NCBI RefSeq assembly: GCF_011617245.1
Contig: NZ_CP050152.1
Span: forward strand, 1,736,001-1,800,000
Length of the DNA: 64,000 bases
Direction: 5' to 3'
Source of the DNA: Brevibacterium atlanticum
Lineage (GTDB): Bacteria; Actinomycetota; Actinomycetes; Actinomycetales; Brevibacteriaceae
Translations under genes and position numbers: made by a program
Shown: positions 53,317 through 61,337 of the stretch, in pieces
Layout of the letters: each line of letters opens with the position of its first letter
Numbering within the stretch: the first letter of the stretch is position 1
The notes under the pieces: generated by a model
Seen by the model: the letters and a program-made list of their open reading frames with translations, nothing else
Databases searched by the model: none
What the model was told of the DNA's origin: nothing

Positions 53317-53380
53317 CGATCCCTTCATCCTGTTCGACCCGATGTCCCGCCGGTCGACCGACCCTGCCGAGGAGCCTGAT

Positions 53381-54199
53381 ATGCGCATCGCCATCCGTGC
53401 CTTCAACGACAATCCCGGTTCTCCCGTCCTCGTCTTCGGCAATGCGCTGGGCACGAGGATGTCCTTGTGGTCCTCCGTGGCCGCACGGCTGACCGACGAC
53501 TTCCAGATCTACCTCTCCGACCTGCCCGGGCACACGCTCCCGGCAGAAGATACACTCGCCGAGGCGGCCGCACCGCTGACGCTCGATGAGCTCGCTTCCG
53601 GTCTCGTCGAGTCCCTCTCAGGGATCGGAGTGGAGACCTTCGCCTACTGCGGAGTCTCGATCTCCGGCGGCATCGGCCTCACACTCGCCCTCAACCATCC
53701 CGACTCCCTGACCGGGCTCATCGCCTGCGCGACGGCCGAGAAGTTCGGCACACCGGAGTCCTGGGACGAGCGCATCGAACAGGTGCGCACCGACGGCACC
53801 CGCGGACTCGTCGACGACACCGCCGACCGCTGGTTCGCCGCAGGATTCCTCTCCGAAGACATCGCGACGGGTCACCTCGTGCTCACCGACCTGGCACTGC
53901 TCGACGATGCGGCCTACATCGCGGCCGCCTCTGCGCTCAAGACCTACGACGTGAGCGGATCGCTGCAGGCGATCACGACGCCGACCCTGTTCCTCGCCGG
54001 AGCCCAGGATCCCGGCTGCACCCCGGAAGCGATGTCGGCGATGGCCGACCGAGTCGACGGTGCACGCTTCGTCACGGTTCCCGACTCCGCGCATCTGCCG
54101 ATGGTCGAACACCCCGACATCGTCGTCGACCATGTGGCTGAGTTCTGCAGCGGACTCGGCGAGGACGACGCGGTCCGGAATGTGACGGACACTGTCTGA
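53381..54199 (+). CDS. Alpha/beta hydrolase (3-oxoadipate enol-lactonase-like)
   Basis: A 272-residue hydrolase with GNALGTRMSLW at the oxyanion site, nucleophile Ser93 in CGVSISGGIGL, and SAHLPMVEHPD with the catalytic histidine. The pattern fits PcaD-type enol-lactonases, yet no other protocatechuate genes are in view, so the substrate remains open. ATG at 53381 has GAGGAG 7 nt upstream. The OYE gene follows after 28 bp. Confidence 0.8.
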   Translation: MRIAIRAFNDNPGSPVLVFGNALGTRMSLWSSVAARLTDDFQIYLSDLPGHTLPAEDTLAEAAAPLTLDELASGLVESLSGIGVETFAYCGVSISGGIGLTLALNHPDSLTGLIACATAEKFGTPESWDERIEQVRTDGTRGLVDDTADRWFAAGFLSEDIATGHLVLTDLALLDDAAYIAAASALKTYDVSGSLQAITTPTLFLAGAQDPGCTPEAMSAMADRVDGARFVTVPDSAHLPMVEHPDIVVDHVAEFCSGLGEDDAVRNVTDTV

Positions 54200-54227
54200 C
54201 CTGGCCGCGAACTGGCAGACTTGAGCC

Positions 54228-55298
54228 ATGACTCAGCTGTTCGAACCGCTCACTCTGCGGGGCATCGAGATCCCCAACCGCATCTGGCTGGCCCCGATGT
54301 GCCAATACTCCTGCGAGGCCGAGGACGGCATGCCCGGTCCGTGGCATCTCGTCCACCTCGGGGCCAGAGCACAGGGCGGGTTCGGACTCATCCTCACCGA
54401 GGCGTCCGCCGTCGTCCCCGAGGGGCGCATCTCTCCACAGGACGCGGGGATCTGGAACGACGAACAGGCCGAATCCTGGTCGGCCGTCGTCGACTTCGTC
54501 CATTCCCAGGGCAGCGTCATCGGCGTCCAGCTCGCCCACGCCGGCCGCAAGGCGAGCACCTACCGTCCCTTCGCCGGCGAGCCCAAGGGCAGCGTCGCCG
54601 AATCCGACGGCGGATGGCCGACGCTCGGCGCCAGCCCGATCGCCTACCCGCAGCTGGCCGAACCGACGGAGATGACGAGTGAGGACATCGCCGAGGTGGT
54701 CGCCGCCTTCGCCGCCGCCGCACGCCGTGCGATCGACGCCGGGTTCGATCTCGTCGAGATCCACGCCGCCCACGGCTATCTGCTGCACTCCTTCCTCTCA
54801 CCGCTGTCGAATCAGCGCACCGACGACTACGGCGGTGACCTCGCTGGACGCTCCCGCATGCTCAACGAGGTGTACGCGGCCATCCGCGCCGAGGTCGGCG
54901 AGGAGGTTCCCGTCTTCGTGCGCATCTCGGCCAGCGAATGGCACGAGGGCGGCTTCGACGTCGCCGAGGCGGCTGAGGTCTCCCGCGGCCTGTCCGAGGC
55001 AGGCGTCGACCTCATCGACGTCTCCTCCGGCGGGAACTATCCCGTGCGGATCCCCATCGGCCCCGGATATCAGGTGTCCCTGGCCGCTGCAGTTCGTGCC
55101 GAGGGCGTGCCGACCGGCGCCGTCGGACTCATCACCGACCCGCAGCAGGCCGAGACGATTCTCAGCACCGGCCAGGCCGACGCGATCTTCATGGCCCGCG
55201 CCGCGCTGCGCGAACCCTCGTGGCCGCAGAAGGCCGCCCACATCCTCGGTGTCGAACCCGGTCCCTATCCGCCCCAATACACGCGCGGAGCCTGGTGA
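54228..55298 (+). CDS. Old yellow enzyme, NADH:flavin oxidoreductase (NamA/YqjM type)
   Basis: A 356-residue FMN barrel enzyme. It contains APMCQYSCEAEDGMPGPWH at the N-terminus (the YqjM-type loop with its redox-tuning cysteine), QLAHAGRKAS, the IHAAHGYLLHSFLSP substrate histidines, and NQRTDDYGGDLAGRSR. It reduces activated C=C bonds of enals, enones or nitro compounds at the expense of NAD(P)H. The physiological substrate is unknown. CAGACT lies 6 nt before the ATG, a weak leaderless -10. Confidence 0.92.
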   Translation: MTQLFEPLTLRGIEIPNRIWLAPMCQYSCEAEDGMPGPWHLVHLGARAQGGFGLILTEASAVVPEGRISPQDAGIWNDEQAESWSAVVDFVHSQGSVIGVQLAHAGRKASTYRPFAGEPKGSVAESDGGWPTLGASPIAYPQLAEPTEMTSEDIAEVVAAFAAAARRAIDAGFDLVEIHAAHGYLLHSFLSPLSNQRTDDYGGDLAGRSRMLNEVYAAIRAEVGEEVPVFVRISASEWHEGGFDVAEAAEVSRGLSEAGVDLIDVSSGGNYPVRIPIGPGYQVSLAAAVRAEGVPTGAVGLITDPQQAETILSTGQADAIFMARAALREPSWPQKAAHILGVEPGPYPPQYTRGAW

Positions 55299-55350
55299 AG
55301 CGTCAGTCCACAGCGAAACGTCGGATCACAGTGAGAAGAGGAGTACGGAA

Positions 55351-56004
55351 ATGAACACGATCGAGACCGAACACGTCGTCATCCGCTGGGCAGCGGTCTC
55401 CGAGATGGAGAACAACGTCTACCTGATCACGGCGAAGGAGACCGGTTCCCAGGTGCTCATCGACGCCGCTGACGACATCGATGCGATCACCGACCTCGTC
55501 ACCGCCGGAGCCGCGGACACCGAAGCGCAGCCGGAGCTGCGAGCGATCATCACCACCCACCAGCACTGGGATCACATCCGCGCTCTGCCGGCCGCCGCGG
55601 CGAAGTATCCGGAGGCGATGACGATCGCAGGAGCCGACGATGCGGCCGCCATCACCGAGGCCGAAGGCGTGGAGATCGCACATTCGGTCGACCACCTCGA
55701 CGTCGGAGACTTCGGCGGGTTCGTCCTGCAGGCGATCGGGCTGCGCGGGCACACCCCGGGCTCGGTCGCGCTGCTGCTGCGCGACGGAGGGAAGTCGATT
55801 CTGTTCTCCGGGGATTCCCTGTTCCCCGGCGGGCCGGGCAAGACCTGGTCGCGGGAGGACTTCACTTCGCTCATGGACGATCTCGAGGAGCGGGTCTTCA
55901 CAGAGCTGCCCGATGACACGCTGGTGCTGCCGGGCCACGGTGCCTCGACGACCGTGGGTGAGGAACGCCCGAAGCTGGGGGAGTGGCGCGAACGCGGCTG
56001 GTGA
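55351..56004 (+). CDS. MBL-fold metallohydrolase (glyoxalase II-like)
   Basis: A 217-residue metallo-beta-lactamase-fold enzyme with TTHQHWDH (ligands H70, H72, D74, H75), GLRGHTPGS, FSGDSLFPG and LPGHGAST. The family hydrolyses thioesters such as hydroxyacyl-thiols; in mycothiol-producing bacteria, mycothiol conjugates are candidate substrates. ATG at 55351 follows GAGGAG. Its stop is directly adjacent to the end of the convergent PH-like gene. Confidence 0.87.
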   Translation: MNTIETEHVVIRWAAVSEMENNVYLITAKETGSQVLIDAADDIDAITDLVTAGAADTEAQPELRAIITTHQHWDHIRALPAAAAKYPEAMTIAGADDAAAITEAEGVEIAHSVDHLDVGDFGGFVLQAIGLRGHTPGSVALLLRDGGKSILFSGDSLFPGGPGKTWSREDFTSLMDDLEERVFTELPDDTLVLPGHGASTTVGEERPKLGEWRERGW

Positions 56005-56595
56005 TCAGCTCGGCAGAGCCGCGATGCCGAGCACTGCCCAGACGAGAGCGAGCAGGCCTGCGACGATGATGCCGAGGTTCCACTCCCGCTGGATCGTCCG
56101 CTTCCCGCCGGGGTTGGCCAAGTCGTCGTCGCTCAGCCCGGCGTAGCGGTCGAGGACGGTGTCCACAGCCGGATTCGGATCGTCGACGAGCCGGCGCATA
56201 TCGTGCTCGTCCTTCTCCCATCTCTTCCCCTTGCCGGCCAGCGGCCACGAGGAGAAGGTCTTCTCATGCGTGCGTACTCCGAGGCCGAAGTGCGTGTCGA
56301 AGCCGTCGACGAGGTTCCACGGCACGGTCACGGTCTGGAGCGGATTGACGAGGACGAGCTGGCGATGGTGGAGCTCGACCCGCGGGTACCGGTAGAGCAC
56401 GTAGACGAGGACGCCGACAGCGATGGGGATCCCGGCGATGGCGAGCCCGCGCAGCGTGAAGTCGCCGATCGCGATCGAGACGACTCCGAGAGCACAGAGT
56501 CCGCCGACGATGACGAACAGCACGGTCGAACTCGTCGTCCTCACGGACGTCGGCTGAAAACCCGCTGAATTGCGATCCATCTCACTGTTAACCAC
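56005..56595 (-). CDS. PH-domain-like membrane protein
   Basis: A 196-residue protein. Two helices near the N-terminus (VLFVIVGGLCALGVVSIAIG, LAIAGIPIAVGVLVYVLY) are followed by a bacterial PH-like beta-domain (VELHHRQLVLVNPLQTVTVPW) and a C-terminal helix IIVAGLLALVWAVLGIAAL. The function is unknown; such proteins are membrane-bound. GTG at 56595 is chosen because TAGGAT lies 6 nt upstream. Confidence 0.78.
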   Translation of the reverse strand: MVNSEMDRNSAGFQPTSVRTTSSTVLFVIVGGLCALGVVSIAIGDFTLRGLAIAGIPIAVGVLVYVLYRYPRVELHHRQLVLVNPLQTVTVPWNLVDGFDTHFGLGVRTHEKTFSSWPLAGKGKRWEKDEHDMRRLVDDPNPAVDTVLDRYAGLSDDDLANPGGKRTIQREWNLGIIVAGLLALVWAVLGIAALPS

Positions 56596-56601
56596 CTGTC
56601 C

Positions 56602-56607
56602 ATCCTA
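56602..56607 (-). promoter_or_regulatory. Leaderless -10 of the PH-like gene
   Basis: TAGGAT on the minus strand, 6 nt before the GTG at 56595. Confidence 0.55.
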
Positions 56608-56680
56608 TCCATTGAGACTTGAGATTTCTTGGATGTTTCCTTGGTCTCGAAACGGTAACGATTCGGATTTTCGCTCATTA

Positions 56681-56696
56681 TGTGGACTCGGTCACA
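56681..56696. promoter_or_regulatory. CRP/GlxR-type operator upstream of the peptide transporter
   Basis: TGTGGACTCGGTCACA matches the palindrome TGTGA-N6-TCACA with one mismatch. It lies about 160 bp before dppA, and control by a cAMP-responsive regulator is likely. Confidence 0.65.
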
Positions 56697-56792
56697 GTCG
56701 CGGGTGAATTAACTTTGAGGCAATCCATGTGAAAAGCATGAACGCGATCACATCCGGGTCGGATCATTCCGTTCGGGACGCAGTGATCGGAA

Positions 56793-56813
56793 TGCACCCC
56801 GGTCCGGGGTGCA
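56793..56813 (+). other. Strong hairpin in the dppA leader
   Basis: TGCACCCC (56793-56800) pairs with GGGGTGCA (56806-56813) around GGTCC; the stem can extend outward with a bulge. ATTCCG further upstream (56766-56771) can pair with CGGAAT (56788-56793), competing for the base of the hairpin. It ends 40 bp before the GTG start and has no T-run. Confidence 0.5.
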
Positions 56814-56853
56814 CATTCGAGGGTGACTCGCCCTAAGACAACAAGGAGAGAAC

Positions 56854-58659
56854 GTGAACAAGCGCTTCCTCGCGGCCGGCGCCTCGGTTGCCGCAGCCGC
56901 TATGGTGCTCACCGCCTGCACACCCCCTGGCGGAGGCGACGACAGTGACTCATCGAAGGACACCGCCGTCAACATCGGATGGAACGAATCCTTCCGTTCG
57001 ATGAACACTCTGACCGCGAACGGCAATGCGACCTCGAACGCCATTCTCACTTACATGATGAATGACAACTTCGGGTACTACGACGGTGACCTCGAGGTCC
57101 AGGACGGAGCCCTCGGCAAGGTCGAACAGGTCTCGGAGGATCCTCTCAAGGTCAAGTACACCTTCAACGATGATGCGAAGTGGTCCGACGGCACCCCGGT
57201 CGATGCAGCGGATCTCGCCCTGACTTGGGCAGGCACCTCAGCGAACTTCAACACCGTCGAAGCGAACAACAACGATGACGGATCGGTGAAGAAGAACGAC
57301 GCGAAGACCGTCTACTTCGACTCCTCGACCGCCGGCTCGGCTCTGGTGAAGAAGTTCCCGGAGATCTCCGACGACGGCAAAGAGATCACGCTCGAATACT
57401 CGAAGCCGTATGCTGACTGGCAGACCGAATTCGGTACCGGTGCCGACGGCGTCGGCGTTCCCGCTCACATCGTCGCGAAGAAGGCCCTCGGAGTCGACGA
57501 TCCGGAGAAGGGCAAGGAAGCGATCCTCAAAGCCATCAAGGATAAGGACACCGCGAAGCTCTCAAAGATCTCGAACACCTGGAACACCGGGTTCGACTTC
57601 ACCTCGATGCCGGACGACGAAGACCTGCTCGTCCACAACGGTCCGTACAAGATGACGAAGTTCGAAGAGGGTCAGTACGTCACCCTCGAACTCGACGACA
57701 AGTACACCGGCCCCGTCAAACCGAAGGTCAAGACCGTCACGATCCGCTACAACGGCGATCCGATGGCGATGATCCAGGCGATCGAGAACGGTGAGGTCGA
57801 TATGACCCAGCCGCAGGCCACCGCCGATGTGCTCTCGGCCGCCGAGAAGCTCGACGGAGTCAACGTCGATGCCGCCGACGGTGCCACCTATGAGCACGTC
57901 GACTTCACGTTCGACAACAAGGGCCCCTTCGACCCCGAGGCGAACGGCGGTGACGAGGAGAAAGCGAAGAAGGTCCGCCAGGCGTTCCTCAAGACTCTTC
58001 CACGCGAAGACATCGTCGACAAGATCATCAAGCCTCTCAACGACAAGGCCGTCACCCGTGACTCCTACTCGCAGGTGCCCGGTTCACCGATGTATGACGC
58101 GATCACGAAGGAGAACGGTGTGGTCGACGCGACCACGGTCGACATCGACGAAGCGAAGAAGCTTCTCAAGGAGGCCGGTGCCGACGCTCCGACGGTCCGA
58201 GTCATGTACGACAACACGAACTCGCGTCGCCAGCAGGAATTCCAACTGATCAAGGAATCGGCCGAGAAGGCCGGTTTCAAGATCAAGGACGTCGGAGACG
58301 TCAACTGGGGCACCCGCCTCGGCGACGGCACCTACGATGTCTCGTTGTTCGGCTGGCAGTCCGAGGGTACGGGAGTGACGGAGAACGATGCGAACTTCCG
58401 CACCGGGGCTCAGAACAACTACGGCGGCTACTCGAACGAGAAGACGAACAAGATCCTTGACAAGCTCCTCGTGTCCGAGGAGGACCAGCAACAGGATCTG
58501 CTCATCGACTTGGAGAAGCAGCTGAGCGAGGACGCCTTCGGCGCCCCGATCTTCCAGTTCCCCGAACTGACGATCTATCGCGACAGTGTCAAGAACGTGA
58601 AGTCGACGTCTGTCTCGCCGACGATGTTCTGGAACTACTGGGAGTGGGAAGTCAACTGA
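56854..58659 (+). CDS. dppA: Peptide/oligopeptide ABC transporter substrate-binding lipoprotein
   Basis: A 601-residue SBP_bac_5 protein with lipobox VLTAC (Cys22), an acidic linker, then the family fold (WSDGTPVDAADLALTW, VTIRYNGDPMAMIQAIENGEVD, FGWQSEGTG). Anchored outside the membrane, it captures peptides for the DppBC channel. GTG at 56854 has AAGGAGAG just upstream. A strong hairpin lies between it and dppB, so it is probably made in excess over the membrane parts. The exact ligand class (dipeptide, oligopeptide or nickel) is not certain. Confidence 0.9.
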   Translation: MNKRFLAAGASVAAAAMVLTACTPPGGGDDSDSSKDTAVNIGWNESFRSMNTLTANGNATSNAILTYMMNDNFGYYDGDLEVQDGALGKVEQVSEDPLKVKYTFNDDAKWSDGTPVDAADLALTWAGTSANFNTVEANNNDDGSVKKNDAKTVYFDSSTAGSALVKKFPEISDDGKEITLEYSKPYADWQTEFGTGADGVGVPAHIVAKKALGVDDPEKGKEAILKAIKDKDTAKLSKISNTWNTGFDFTSMPDDEDLLVHNGPYKMTKFEEGQYVTLELDDKYTGPVKPKVKTVTIRYNGDPMAMIQAIENGEVDMTQPQATADVLSAAEKLDGVNVDAADGATYEHVDFTFDNKGPFDPEANGGDEEKAKKVRQAFLKTLPREDIVDKIIKPLNDKAVTRDSYSQVPGSPMYDAITKENGVVDATTVDIDEAKKLLKEAGADAPTVRVMYDNTNSRRQQEFQLIKESAEKAGFKIKDVGDVNWGTRLGDGTYDVSLFGWQSEGTGVTENDANFRTGAQNNYGGYSNEKTNKILDKLLVSEEDQQQDLLIDLEKQLSEDAFGAPIFQFPELTIYRDSVKNVKSTSVSPTMFWNYWEWEVN

Positions 58660-58700
58660 TCCGCGACTGACGCGATCGGTTCTTCTCCACCCAAGCCTTC

Positions 58701-58729
58701 TGTGGGGATCACTGTGTGATCCCCACAGC
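58701..58729 (+). terminator. Intra-operon hairpin between dppA and dppB
   Basis: A 13-bp stem (58701-58713 with 58717-58729, core TGTGGGGATCAC) with a 3-nt loop, followed by GCGGCGTTTTCG. It is likely a partial terminator or mRNA-stabilising hairpin that raises dppA over the distal genes. Confidence 0.8.
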
Positions 58730-58764
58730 GGCGTTTTCGGAAGATTGAAACAGGAACCCCCAAT

Positions 58765-60309
58765 ATGATCAGATTCATTCTCAGACGACTGCTGTCGACG
58801 GCACTCGTGCTCCTCGTCGTCACCTTCGTCCTCTACCTGCTGCTCAACGTCGCCCTCGACTTCTTCTGGGACCTGCGTGCGAGCACCTCCCCGAACATCG
58901 AGGCACTCTACGAGTCGCGACGCCGACTCCTCGACCTCGACACCCCTGCGGTCGTGCGCTATTTCAAGTGGCTCGCCGGAGTCGGCGGATGCGCCATCGG
59001 CCAGTGTGACTTCGGCATCGCCTGGAAGTCCGGTCAAGAGGTCACCGACCAGCTCCAGGGTGCGATCGTCAATACCATCAAGCTCATCACCGCCTCGACG
59101 CTCGTGGCCATCGTCCTCGGCATCGCCGTCGGAATGATCTCGGCGATCCGCCAGTACTCGGGCTTCGACTACTTCATCACCTTCGTCTCGTTCCTCCTCT
59201 ACTCGCTGCCGGTCTTCTGGGTGGCAGTGCTGCTCAAGCAGTATGGTGCGATCGACATCAACAACTTCATCAACGATCCGACGCTCGACTCCTGGTGGCC
59301 GATCATCATCGCCTGTGTGGCGATGGGGCTGTTCTGGATGGGTGCACTCGGCGGCAGCGGGAGACGACGCATCATCACGTTCGCGTCCGCCACGCTCGTG
59401 ACCTTCGCCGTGATCTACTACATTCTCGCGAGCGGCTGGCTCCAGCATCCGAGCATCGGTCTCGTCGGCGTCATCGTCATCGGAGCCGGCGCAGCCATCG
59501 TCATGACGTATCTGTCGACCGGTCTGAAGAACCGTCGCGTGCTCTATGCCTCGCTGGCCACGGTCGTCATCGGTGCACTGCTGTACTGGCCTCTGCAGAA
59601 CCTGTTCTACTACGTCGGAATGAACTGGCTGTGGATGTTCGGTCTTCTCATCATCACCGTTGCCATCGCCATCGGCGTCGGGTTGGCCTTCCGCGGCCCC
59701 GACCCGTGGGACACCGCACGCACGACCAGCTTCACCGCCATCATCATCGCCGTCCTCATCTTCTCTGATCGCGTGCTGCAGGGATGGCAGGAGTATTCGG
59801 ACGATCCGGCCATCAACAATCGTCCGATCGCCACGATCGGCGCCTCGGCGCCGAACATCGACGGAGACTTCTGGATCACGAACCTCGACTCGTTCACGCA
59901 TCTGCTGCTGCCCTCGATCGCCCTCGTCCTCATCTCCTTCGCCTCGTATACCCGCTACACAAGGGGTTCGATGCTCGAGGTCATGGGGCAGGACTACATC
60001 CGCACGGCTCGGGCCAAAGGCCTCAACGAGCGCACGGTGGTCATGAGACATGCGCTGCGCAATGCTCTGCTGCCGCTGGCCTCGGTCGTGCCTGTCGACA
60101 TCATCACGATGATCGGCGGTGCCGTGATCACGGAGACGATCTTCGGCTGGAACGGCATGGGCAAGCTCTTCATCGACTCGCTGCGGCAGGCCGAGCTCGA
60201 TCCGGTCATGGCCTACATCCTGATCACGGGCCTGCTCGCCATCATCGCCAACCTGGTCGCGGACTTCCTCTACGCCGTCCTCGACCCGAGAATCCGAGTG
60301 AACGCATGA
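58765..60309 (+). CDS. dppB: Peptide ABC transporter permease DppB with long membrane insertion
   Basis: A 514-residue permease. The N-terminal part (MIRFILRRLLSTALVLLVVTF) and the C-terminal BPD domain with the EAA loop (YIRTARAKGLNERTVVMRHALRN) match DppB. Between FWVAVLLKQYGAIDINNF (about residue 155) and THLLLPSIALVLISFASYT (about residue 378), however, lie roughly 200 extra residues with five or six additional hydrophobic helices. The usual length is about 310-340. AGGAAC lies upstream of the ATG. It overlaps dppC (ATGA). Confidence 0.88.
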   Translation: MIRFILRRLLSTALVLLVVTFVLYLLLNVALDFFWDLRASTSPNIEALYESRRRLLDLDTPAVVRYFKWLAGVGGCAIGQCDFGIAWKSGQEVTDQLQGAIVNTIKLITASTLVAIVLGIAVGMISAIRQYSGFDYFITFVSFLLYSLPVFWVAVLLKQYGAIDINNFINDPTLDSWWPIIIACVAMGLFWMGALGGSGRRRIITFASATLVTFAVIYYILASGWLQHPSIGLVGVIVIGAGAAIVMTYLSTGLKNRRVLYASLATVVIGALLYWPLQNLFYYVGMNWLWMFGLLIITVAIAIGVGLAFRGPDPWDTARTTSFTAIIIAVLIFSDRVLQGWQEYSDDPAINNRPIATIGASAPNIDGDFWITNLDSFTHLLLPSIALVLISFASYTRYTRGSMLEVMGQDYIRTARAKGLNERTVVMRHALRNALLPLASVVPVDIITMIGGAVITETIFGWNGMGKLFIDSLRQAELDPVMAYILITGLLAIIANLVADFLYAVLDPRIRVNA

Positions 60310-61337
60310 GTACCAACAACGACAATCAGAAGGCTCTCGCTCTCGACGACGTCGGGGACAACGCGATCGAGTCGAAGGAAACCGAAGGCCTGTCTCAGGG
60401 CAGGATCGTCCTGCGTAAATTCCTCCGCCACAAAGGCGCGATGATCAGCATCGTCGTCCTCGTGCTCGTGGCGATCTTCGCCTTCAGCGCACAGGGCTTC
60501 GGAGCCGTGCCCGGGTGGTGGAAGTTCTCCCACACCGCCTCGGGCCCCGTGGTCAACCCCGGCGGCGCGCCGACCTGGTCGCTGTCGAACATCTTCTCTC
60601 CCGGTGACCATCCCTTCGGACAGGACGAGATCGGCCGCGACAACTTCGCCCGAGTGATGAAGGGAACGCAGATCTCGCTCGTCGTCATGTTCGTCATCGG
60701 CATCGTGTGCCTGATCATCGGCACGATCGTCGGCGCCGTCGCCGGGTACTACCGCGGTTGGGTCGATTCGGTGCTCATGCGCATCACCGACGGCTTCGTC
60801 ATCCTGCCGGTGATCGTCGTCGGCTCGATCCTCGGCGTGCTCGTCGGCGGAGCGAACGGCCCCCTGCTGGGCGTGGCACTCGGCTGCATCCTCTGGGTCG
60901 GTCTCGCCCGCCTCGTCCGCGGTGATTTCATGTCTCTGCGCGAACGCGAATTCGTCGATTCGGCACGTGTGGCCGGAGCCAGCGACTTCCGGATCATGTT
61001 CAAGCACATGCTGCCCAACGCCATGGGCGTGATCATCGTCAATACGACGCTGATCATGAGCCAGGCGATCGTGCTCGAGGCTTCGCTTTCCTACCTCGGC
61101 TTCGGCATCAAGCCGCCCGGCATCTCGTTGGGCCAGCTCATCAGCGAATATCAGACCTCCTTCGCCACCCGTCCGTGGCTGTTCTGGTGGCCCGGTCTGT
61201 TCATCATCGTCATCGCTCTGTGCGTGAACTTCATCGGCGACGGTCTGCGCGACGCGTTCGACCCGCGGATGAAGACCATCCCGAGCTGGCGGAAGATGAA
61301 GAGGGCCGAGCGCATGGCGCAGAAAGGGGCGAAGTGA
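60306..61337 (+). CDS. dppC: Peptide ABC transporter permease DppC
   Basis: A 343-residue permease. A cytoplasmic N-terminal tail is followed by the first helix (ISIVVLVLVAIFAFSAQGF), HPFGQDEIGRDNFARVMKGT (the DppC signature loop), and the EAA motif (FVDSARVAGASDFRIMFKHMLPNAM). It pairs with DppB. The start overlaps the dppB stop, and the stop overlaps the ATPase start (TGATG). Confidence 0.93.
   Translation: MSTNNDNQKALALDDVGDNAIESKETEGLSQGRIVLRKFLRHKGAMISIVVLVLVAIFAFSAQGFGAVPGWWKFSHTASGPVVNPGGAPTWSLSNIFSPGDHPFGQDEIGRDNFARVMKGTQISLVVMFVIGIVCLIIGTIVGAVAGYYRGWVDSVLMRITDGFVILPVIVVGSILGVLVGGANGPLLGVALGCILWVGLARLVRGDFMSLREREFVDSARVAGASDFRIMFKHMLPNAMGVIIVNTTLIMSQAIVLEASLSYLGFGIKPPGISLGQLISEYQTSFATRPWLFWWPGLFIIVIALCVNFIGDGLRDAFDPRMKTIPSWRKMKRAERMAQKGAK

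Noticed and set aside
58084-60051. 655-codon minus-strand frame opposite dppA/dppB
   Set aside because: Low-complexity Asp/Glu/Arg/Gly-rich shadow of hydrophobic membrane codons; no motif.
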